Shown here one piece after another: positions 1 to 5,397 of a DNA stretch of 7,632 nt (position 1 is its first letter; each line of letters begins with the position of its first letter). The notes beneath the pieces are model-generated. The model did not search any database. It was not told where the DNA came from and saw only the letters and a list, made by a program, of their open reading frames with translations. The stretch lies in assembly GCA_947478965.1 (NCBI GenBank), contig CANJXW010000021.1, positions 1 through 7,632 of the forward strand, given 5' to 3'. The stretch comes from Candidatus Nanopelagicaceae bacterium (GTDB taxonomy: Bacteria > Actinomycetota > Actinomycetes > Nanopelagicales > Nanopelagicaceae). Position numbers and translations under genes: made by a program.

Positions 1-1143
1 GGTGACGTCTTCGGTGCACCTCTTGCAATGGAAGGCCTGCTCGCTTTCTTCCTTGAGAGCACCTTCTTAGGTCTTTGGATCTTTGGCTGGGATCGACTTC
101 CAAAGCGAATCCACCTTGCAACAATCTGGCTCGCATCATTTGGAACGCTTCTATCTGCGTACTTTATTTTGGCTGCAAATGCATGGATGCAACATCCCGT
201 TGGATATACATTCAACGTTGAAAAGGGTCGCGCAGAACTTACCGATATCGTGGCAGTTCTGACACAGAAGACAGCGGTCTACACCTTCTTCCATACAATT
301 CCATCAGCGTTCTTCGCGAGTGGTGCCTTTATGGCAGGAATCGCCGCCTGGCTTCTGATGAAGAAGAAAGATTCCGAGATGTCTCGCGGAACTCTTAAAC
401 TTGGTTTGATAACAATGATTGTTAGCTTCCTTGTTGTCTCAGTTACTGGTGACTGGAATTCCAAATTGATGACTGATCAACAGCCTATGAAGATGGCAGC
501 AGCTGAAGCTCTCTATGAAACAACAGAGGGCGCACCATTTTCACTCTTAACTATCGGAACTCTTGATGGTTCACGATCTGTCTTCCAGATTGATGTTCCT
601 TCCGTTCTCTCATTCCTTGCAACAGGCGATGTCAATGGCACCGTCAAGGGCGTTAACGATCTTCAAGCTGAATATGAAGCCAAATACGGCCCAGGTGATT
701 ACACACCAAATATTCCTCTTGCCTATTGGTCTTTTAGGCTCATGATTGGACTTGGTGCGATCGCCTTCTTGCTTGCCTTGCTTACCTTGTGGCAAATGCG
801 TCGAGGCGGAACTCCTCGTGGAAAATGGTTCTTACCTTCCATGATTGCGCTGCCATTTATTCCGATTGCATCAATCTCATTTGGTTGGATCTTCACAGAA
901 ACAGGACGACAACCATGGGCGGTCTTCGGACTCTTTAAAACTGCCGATGGCGTGAGCGCTGTTGTTTCAGCGGGAAGCGTTCTCTTCACAATGATTGTCT
1001 TTACCCTTCTCTATGGATTCCTTGCTGTGATTGAAATTGGACTCACTCTCAAGGTAATTAAGAACGGCCCACAAACTGAATTGGATTATGAAGATCCAAA
1101 ACTTGGTGGGTCTGATACCAAACCACTCGTGATGGCTTACTAG
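1..1143 (+). CDS. cydA: Cytochrome bd quinol oxidase subunit I (CydA), 5'-truncated by window edge
   Basis: Haem-bearing membrane subunit that oxidises quinol and reduces O2 to water. The frame is open from base 1 to the TAG at 1141-1143 (380 codons visible). Comparison from memory with E. coli CydA suggests about 88 N-terminal residues are missing, including the His19 haem ligand. Key residues keep E. coli spacing: Glu99 and Glu107 equivalents at codons 31-33 and 55-57 (MEGLLAFFLESTF), His186 at 292-294, quinol-site Lys252 and Glu257 at 490-492 and 505-507, Arg391 and Met393 at 736-738 and 742-744 (FRLM), and Glu445 at 898-900 in ETGRQPW. The interval from the Lys252 to the Met393 equivalent is 84 residues against 141 in E. 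coli, so this is the short-Q-loop type usual in Actinobacteria and Firmicutes. The visible part has no cysteine. The ATG at 28 is internal (conserved Met before EG), not the start. The promoter is outside the window. Identification is firm. Confidence 0.97.
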   Translation, partial: GDVFGAPLAMEGLLAFFLESTFLGLWIFGWDRLPKRIHLATIWLASFGTLLSAYFILAANAWMQHPVGYTFNVEKGRAELTDIVAVLTQKTAVYTFFHTIPSAFFASGAFMAGIAAWLLMKKKDSEMSRGTLKLGLITMIVSFLVVSVTGDWNSKLMTDQQPMKMAAAEALYETTEGAPFSLLTIGTLDGSRSVFQIDVPSVLSFLATGDVNGTVKGVNDLQAEYEAKYGPGDYTPNIPLAYWSFRLMIGLGAIAFLLALLTLWQMRRGGTPRGKWFLPSMIALPFIPIASISFGWIFTETGRQPWAVFGLFKTADGVSAVVSAGSVLFTMIVFTLLYGFLAVIEIGLTLKVIKNGPQTELDYEDPKLGGSDTKPLVMAY

Positions 1144-1147
1144 GAGG
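1142..1147 (+). promoter_or_regulatory. Ribosome binding site of cydB overlapping the cydA stop
   Basis: AGGAGG lies 9 bases before the cydB ATG and shares its first two bases with the cydA TAG stop codon. It is the best Shine-Dalgarno match in the window. It fixes the cydB start at 1157 and couples the two oxidase subunits, which are needed in equal amounts. Confidence 0.9.
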
Positions 1148-1156
1148 CGAATCGAA

Positions 1157-2215
1157 ATGACATTTCAAACAACGTGGTTTCTCCTCATCGCAGTTCTCTG
1201 GATCGGATACTTCATTCTCGAAGGATTCGACTTCGGAGTAGGGATACTGATGCCTTTTGTTTCTCGCAATGAGGCAGATCGCAGAGCTGTATTAACAACT
1301 CTTGGACCGGTATGGGATGGCAATGAGGTGTGGCTACTCGTTGCAGGTGGAGCAACCTTTGCCGCCTTCCCTGAATGGTATGCAACGCTCTTTAGCGGTT
1401 TCTATCTTCCGCTCTTTCTTATCTTGGTCTCACTCATCGTTCGCGGAGTGGCCTTTGAATATCGAAGCAAATATGGAAAAGCGCAATGGCGTCAACGTTG
1501 GGATATCGCAATTTTCATTAGCAGTGCAATTCCAGCGCTGCTCTGGGGCGTTGCCTTTGCCAATATCGTCCGTGGAGTACCGCTAGAAAAATCTGCAGAC
1601 GGTTATATTGAATACACGGGTGGGTTCTTTAACCTTCTTAATCCTTATGCCTTGCTCGGTGGAGTTGTCACTCTGACTGTCTTCCTGACTCATGGAGCGA
1701 TATTTCTCTCGCTCAAAACAGCGGGCGGTATTCGTGAACGTGCTCATGATCTTGGTCTAAAGATTGGCGTTGTCGCTGCCGTTGCAGCGGTCGCGTTCCT
1801 CCTTTGGACAAACCTCATGTTGCCAGAATTCGATGCAGGCGTTGCTGCGCTATCTCTTGGCGTTGCCTTAGCCTGGGTAGCTGGCCTTGCAGCGACATAT
1901 CTTCGTCGTGAGGGATGGTCATTTATCTTCTCGGCAAGTGCAATCTTGCTCTTTGTCACAGATTTGTTCTTTGCTCTCTATCCACGCGTGATGCCAAGTT
2001 CGGTGAGCTCACAGTTCGATCTCACCATCACCAACGCATCAAGTACTGATTACACCCTGAAGGTGATGACGGTCGTTGCAGTGGTCATGACTCCACTTGT
2101 TCTTCTCTATCAGGGTTGGACATATTGGGTATTTAGAAAGCGCGTAAGTTCATCTCAGATAGTCAACCCTGAGAGAGGGCTTTTAGATACAGAACACCAT
2201 ATATTGCATCAATGA
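1157..2215 (+). CDS. cydB: Cytochrome bd quinol oxidase subunit II (CydB)
   Basis: Second integral-membrane subunit of the bd oxidase; it pairs with CydA, stabilises the haem sites and contributes to proton and oxygen access. It has 352 residues (E. coli about 379) and is strongly hydrophobic throughout, with roughly eight membrane spans expected for the family. Diagnostic motifs are EGFDFGVGILMPF near residues 22-34 (Asp25), GPVWDGNEVWLL at 50-61 (Asp54, equivalent to the conserved Asp58 of E. coli) and RGVAFEYRSKYG around 96-107. It contains no cysteine. The start is set by AGGAGG at 1142-1147. The stop (2213-2215) overlaps the cydD ATG by ATGA, so no separate gene such as the proteobacterial cydX can lie between cydB and cydD. 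The last ~20 residues (RKRVSSSQIV onward) are polar and look like a cytosolic tail. Identification is firm. Confidence 0.97.
   Translation: MTFQTTWFLLIAVLWIGYFILEGFDFGVGILMPFVSRNEADRRAVLTTLGPVWDGNEVWLLVAGGATFAAFPEWYATLFSGFYLPLFLILVSLIVRGVAFEYRSKYGKAQWRQRWDIAIFISSAIPALLWGVAFANIVRGVPLEKSADGYIEYTGGFFNLLNPYALLGGVVTLTVFLTHGAIFLSLKTAGGIRERAHDLGLKIGVVAAVAAVAFLLWTNLMLPEFDAGVAALSLGVALAWVAGLAATYLRREGWSFIFSASAILLFVTDLFFALYPRVMPSSVSSQFDLTITNASSTDYTLKVMTVVAVVMTPLVLLYQGWTYWVFRKRVSSSQIVNPERGLLDTEHHILHQ
2200..2205 (+). promoter_or_regulatory. Candidate -10 element for a leaderless cydD transcript
   Basis: TATATT matches the TAnnnT -10 pattern. It occupies exactly -12 to -7 if transcription began at the A of the cydD ATG (2212). 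No Shine-Dalgarno sequence precedes cydD, and leaderless mRNAs are common in Actinobacteria, so the placement is suggestive. No good -35 is visible: 2177-2182 reads GGGCTT. It sits inside cydB coding sequence and could be chance. Confidence 0.35.
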
Positions 2216-3831
2216 AATCTAGTGATATGCGGCTACTGCTCTCCCGGAGCGGTAGCCGCAGTCTTTTCATCGTCATAGCCTTCGCCTCAATAATCTGGGC
2301 GGGGATCATCGTCGCGCATGCGCTACTCATAACCTCGATTGTCGTGGGGGTCATCGAGGGCGCAGAAGGCGTACCCAGCAAGATTGTTCTGCTGGCTGGT
2401 CTGTGGCTCTTTCGATCTTTCTTCCAATCAACCTTTGAGTATTGGTGCAGCATTCAAGCGGTGAAAATAAAGGAAGATTTAAGGCGCAGCGTCACAACGT
2501 CTTTGCCTTCTCTTGAAAATCCATCGCCATCTCACCTGACTTCCCTTCTCGTCAAGGGATTTAATTCCCTCGATATCTATATCGGTCGTTTTTTACCGCA
2601 GCTGTTTTTCTCGATCGTTACTCCAATTGTTGTTATCGCAACAATGGCAAAACTTGATCTACTCTCAGCTGTTATCGCAATCCTTACTCTGCCCTTGATC
2701 CCGTTCTTTGGTGCATTCATCGGAAAGTTCACATCGGAATCCGTTTCTAAGAAATGGCAGACTCTCGGTACTCTCTCGAAGTATTTTGAAGATTCTCTTC
2801 GCGGCTTTATTACCTTGCGAATCTTTGGTCGTCAAAAGAGCCAAGGAGAACGAATTCAGGAGATGGGGGATCAGTACACAACTGAGACGATGAAGGTGTT
2901 GAAGATTTCCTTTCTCTCAGCTCTTGCCCTTGAACTCTGTGCAACTATCTCGGTCGCACTCATCGCTGTTGCAGTAGGTCTAAGACTGGTAGATAGCAAG
3001 ATTGCTTTTTTCAACGCACTTGCTGTTCTTGTTCTGGCACCAGAGGTTTACTTCCCACTGCGTAACGCTGCAACTCTCTTCCACGCATCAGCTGATGGAA
3101 CCGCGGCACTTGCCGAAATTCGTACCTTGCAATCTGAGGCCAAGCCACTTGTACCTCAAGAAAAGAGTGATTTTTCATCACTCACATCTCTTCAATGGGG
3201 AGACTGGGTGCTCAACATCCCTGGGGTCATTGAATCGAGAATCCCTTCAACGGCGATTGCTGTCGGTGAAGTAGTTGTCATTCTTGGTGAATCTGGAATT
3301 GGAAAGACCTCTTTTGCAGAAAATCTTCTCGGACACACCTTTGATGCAGATCTCATTGTGAATGGAGATCGCGAACTTGGCGCATCGGATACACAATCAT
3401 GGCAGCGCGCAATCGGATGGATCCCGCAAACTCCGCATATGGCTGCGGGCTCGATTGCACATCAGTTCAGACTAATTGCACCAGAGATCACTGATGCAGA
3501 AATCACTCGGAGGCTATTGGAACTCTCACTTGATATCGCGGAGTTGCCTCAGGGGATTACAACGCTCATTGGCGGCAGTGGTGAAAAATCTGATGCTCTC
3601 TCAGGTGGCCAATTACGAAAAGTTGCCATCGCACGGGCCTTGCTGAGAAATCCTCTTCTGATCGTGGCAGATGAACCCACCGCAGATCTTGATTACAAGA
3701 GCGCCGAAGTAATAATGCAAGTTTTGCGTAAGTCTGTGCAAAACGGTGCAGCCCTCGTTCTGATCACGCACGATCGATCACTCATCACGCAGAGTGATCG
3801 CGTTGTAGAAGTCGTTCGGAACCTTGCATGA
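2212..3831 (+). CDS. cydD: CydD, ABC half-transporter for cytochrome bd assembly (membrane and ATPase domains)
   Basis: One half of the CydDC exporter-type ABC transporter required for cytochrome bd maturation; earlier work assigned it thiol export and recent structural work haem transport. It has 539 residues (E. coli 588). Residues 1-300 form the membrane domain with about six spans (near 18-48, 57-78, 131-147, 149-171, 233-259, 275-294). Family motifs include TLRIFGR (201-207) and LVLAPEVYFPLR (283-294). The ATPase domain shows Walker A GESGIGKT (359-366), Q-loop Gln406, signature LSGGQ (463-467), Walker B with Asp487 and catalytic Glu488, D-loop ADLD (491-494) and His520. It ends only 19 residues after His520, lacking the usual C-terminal tail. 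The ATG overlaps the cydB stop and has no Shine-Dalgarno, so translation is either coupled or leaderless. The early DMRLLLSR stretch resembles actinobacterial CydD N-termini, supporting this start over the ATG at 2227. A strong hairpin lies in codons 6-17. Confidence 0.95.
   Translation: MKSSDMRLLLSRSGSRSLFIVIAFASIIWAGIIVAHALLITSIVVGVIEGAEGVPSKIVLLAGLWLFRSFFQSTFEYWCSIQAVKIKEDLRRSVTTSLPSLENPSPSHLTSLLVKGFNSLDIYIGRFLPQLFFSIVTPIVVIATMAKLDLLSAVIAILTLPLIPFFGAFIGKFTSESVSKKWQTLGTLSKYFEDSLRGFITLRIFGRQKSQGERIQEMGDQYTTETMKVLKISFLSALALELCATISVALIAVAVGLRLVDSKIAFFNALAVLVLAPEVYFPLRNAATLFHASADGTAALAEIRTLQSEAKPLVPQEKSDFSSLTSLQWGDWVLNIPGVIESRIPSTAIAVGEVVVILGESGIGKTSFAENLLGHTFDADLIVNGDRELGASDTQSWQRAIGWIPQTPHMAAGSIAHQFRLIAPEITDAEITRRLLELSLDIAELPQGITTLIGGSGEKSDALSGGQLRKVAIARALLRNPLLIVADEPTADLDYKSAEVIMQVLRKSVQNGAALVLITHDRSLITQSDRVVEVVRNLA
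2228..2267 (+). promoter_or_regulatory. Terminator-like hairpin inside the start of cydD
   Basis: Bases 2228-2241 pair with 2247-2260 over 14 positions, with a single G-U wobble (2237 with 2251). The loop is 5 bases (2242-2246) and the stem is mostly G-C. After a GTC spacer come four Ts (2264-2267). The shape resembles an intrinsic terminator with a weak U-tract, yet it sits in coding sequence 17 bases after the cydD ATG. It might attenuate transcription entering cydD, slow re-initiation, or mark an mRNA processing or stability boundary between cydAB and cydDC. The pairing is seen directly; the function is inferred. Confidence 0.45.
3775..3800 (+). repeat. Perfect 9-bp inverted repeat before the cydC start
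   Basis: CGATCACTC (3775-3783) is exactly complementary to GAGTGATCG (3792-3800) across an 8-base loop. It ends 27 bases before the cydC ATG, within the last codons of cydD. No T-run follows, so it is not a terminator. It could be an mRNA hairpin influencing cydD-cydC coupling, or chance. Confidence 0.35.
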
Positions 3832-5393
3832 AATCTTTTCGTGGTCGCATGACCCTTGCCGTACTCCTCGGCGCAGCTGCCTATATCGGTGGAACTGGGC
3901 TGACTATTTCAAGTGCGTGGCTCATTACGATGGCATCGTCGCATCCGCCCATTCTTACTTTGAGCGTTTCGATTGTGCTCGTACGTTTCTTTGGAATCTT
4001 TCGATCTGCTGCACGATATGGCGAGAGAATTATCAGCCATGAAGCGGTCTTTAAACGCTTGACTTCATTGCGTGCTGCGCTCTTTCGCAAGCTGGGTGGC
4101 AAGAGTGTGACCTTCGCACGAGACCTTAACTCTGGAACTTTTGTTAAATCAATCGTGGATGATGTTGAACGAGCTCAAGAATTTCAACTTCGCGTAACGC
4201 TTCCGCACTTCACCGCAGTGATCTCCCTTGCTACGGGAATATTGATTGCTTGGTGGATTCGCATTGAATCGCTCTTCATTATTGCTTCTGCAAGTGCGCT
4301 CCTTTTATTTGTTATACCGCGCCTCATCTCACGGGCATGCGAATTTACAGCGAAGAATTTGGAAGAGAAAGAATCTCTTTACTCGCAAGTTTTGAGCTCT
4401 TCAACTTTTGGCATGATTGAAGCCAACATGTATGGATACCTCGACTCGAACTTGGAATCAGCGCATATCTTGGAGAGCGAATTACTGAGAAATGAAGTTC
4501 GTTTGCTTAGAAGAACATGGATTGCCCAACTGCTTACCTCATTGATCCTTGGAGGGTCCATAGTCGTAAGCGCATTTGCTGCATACATGATCTCGGGGCA
4601 AGAATTTTTGCCAGCTGTGAAAGTAACCATGCTTATCTTTCTTCCGCTTGTGATCTTTGAGGCGATTACATCGTGGTATCCCAACCTCTTCCAAGCAGGC
4701 AAACTCATTACCGCTAAGACCCGTGTTGCTCGAATTCTTGAGGAGCCTGAGTATCTTCAGGTGCAGACTCTTGAGCCTTCACTTCCTATTACTGAGCTCG
4801 TCCTTTCGCAGGTAGAGGTCACGTGGGGAGCACGTTTCATGAAGCCGGTCTCACTTCACGCGCACTGCGGGTGGCCTCTGGTTATTCGAGGAAAGAGCGG
4901 CAGTGGCAAATCAACCCTTGCCATGGGTCTCTTGGGTTTACTGCCATATCGAGGATCGATCACGATAAATGGTTGCGAGATAAGAGATATTCGCGAGCTA
5001 GAACATTATGTAACAGGCTCGCTCCAAAGCGGACATATCTTCAATACAACGGTGCGCGAAAATCTCAAGATTGCCGGTTCTGATCTGACAGATCGACAGA
5101 TAGAAGAAGCTCTAGAGGTAGTCGAACTTGGCTCACTTGGATTAGATACTCTCATTGGAGAATTCGGCCGCCCGCTATCTGGTGGCGAAGCTAAACGCGT
5201 GGGTGTAGCCAGGGCTCTTCTTTCGAGCGCCCCGATCGTGATCTTGGATGAACCCACCGCGCACCTTAATGCCGAACTTGCCGCCCGCATAGAAGAGCGC
5301 ATTCTCGCTACCTTCTCAGAACGGCTACTCATTATTATTACTCATTCCGGGTGGAGTCGAGTGGAAAGAACATTCACTCTCACGAGAGAATAG
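3828..5393 (+). CDS. cydC: CydC, ABC half-transporter for cytochrome bd assembly (membrane and ATPase domains)
   Basis: Partner of CydD in the heterodimeric CydDC transporter. It has 521 residues (E. coli 573), with membrane spans near 8-36, 42-60, 127-143, 148-166, 231-255 and 266-289. RYGERIISHEAVF (63-75) aligns with E. coli RYFERLVSHDATF, placing His71 at the position of the CydC His85 reported as a haem ligand. The ATPase domain has Walker A GKSGSGKS (355-362), Q-loop Gln400, signature LSGGE (450-454, as in E. coli CydC), Walker B with Asp474 and Glu475, and His506. The D-loop reads AHLN (478-481), with Asn in place of the usual Asp. The protein stops 15 residues after His506, so the C-terminal tail is very short. 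The ATG overlaps the cydD stop (ATGA) in another frame; CGGA at 3817-3820 is a weak ribosome binding site, and coupling to cydD is likely. The halves are separate here, unlike the fused CydCD known from streptomycetes. Confidence 0.95.
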   Translation: MKSFRGRMTLAVLLGAAAYIGGTGLTISSAWLITMASSHPPILTLSVSIVLVRFFGIFRSAARYGERIISHEAVFKRLTSLRAALFRKLGGKSVTFARDLNSGTFVKSIVDDVERAQEFQLRVTLPHFTAVISLATGILIAWWIRIESLFIIASASALLLFVIPRLISRACEFTAKNLEEKESLYSQVLSSSTFGMIEANMYGYLDSNLESAHILESELLRNEVRLLRRTWIAQLLTSLILGGSIVVSAFAAYMISGQEFLPAVKVTMLIFLPLVIFEAITSWYPNLFQAGKLITAKTRVARILEEPEYLQVQTLEPSLPITELVLSQVEVTWGARFMKPVSLHAHCGWPLVIRGKSGSGKSTLAMGLLGLLPYRGSITINGCEIRDIRELEHYVTGSLQSGHIFNTTVRENLKIAGSDLTDRQIEEALEVVELGSLGLDTLIGEFGRPLSGGEAKRVGVARALLSSAPIVILDEPTAHLNAELAARIEERILATFSERLLIIITHSGWSRVERTFTLTRE

Positions 5394-5397
5394 GCAG

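Noticed and set aside
2167..2184. CCCT-GAGAG-AGGG hairpin followed by CTTTT near the end of cydB
   Set aside because: The stem is only 4 bp, too weak for a terminator.
2171..2243. Possible anti-terminator pairing of GAGAG (2171-2175) with CTCTC (2239-2243) in the cydD hairpin
   Set aside because: Five base pairs over a long loop cannot compete with the 14-bp stem; no support beyond chance complementarity.
3820..3835. Programmed frameshift fusing CydD and CydC
   Set aside because: The junction (ACCTTGCATGAAAT) has no slippery heptamer, and an ATGA overlap with re-initiation explains the arrangement.
4379..4708. Minus-strand open frame of 109 codons antisense to cydC
   Set aside because: It lies opposite well-conserved CydC membrane coding sequence, resembles no family I know, and has no convincing ribosome binding site.
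3670..5260. Shared GATGAACCCACCGC at 3670-3683 in cydD and 5247-5260 in cydC
   Set aside because: Both encode the homologous Walker B DEPTA; this is common ancestry with similar codon choice, not a functional DNA repeat.
5006..5332. Minus-strand open frame of 108 codons opposite the CydC ATPase domain
   Set aside because: Rich in Ser, Arg and Ala as expected for the complement of this coding frame; it has no recognisable motif and covers the CydC signature and Walker B.
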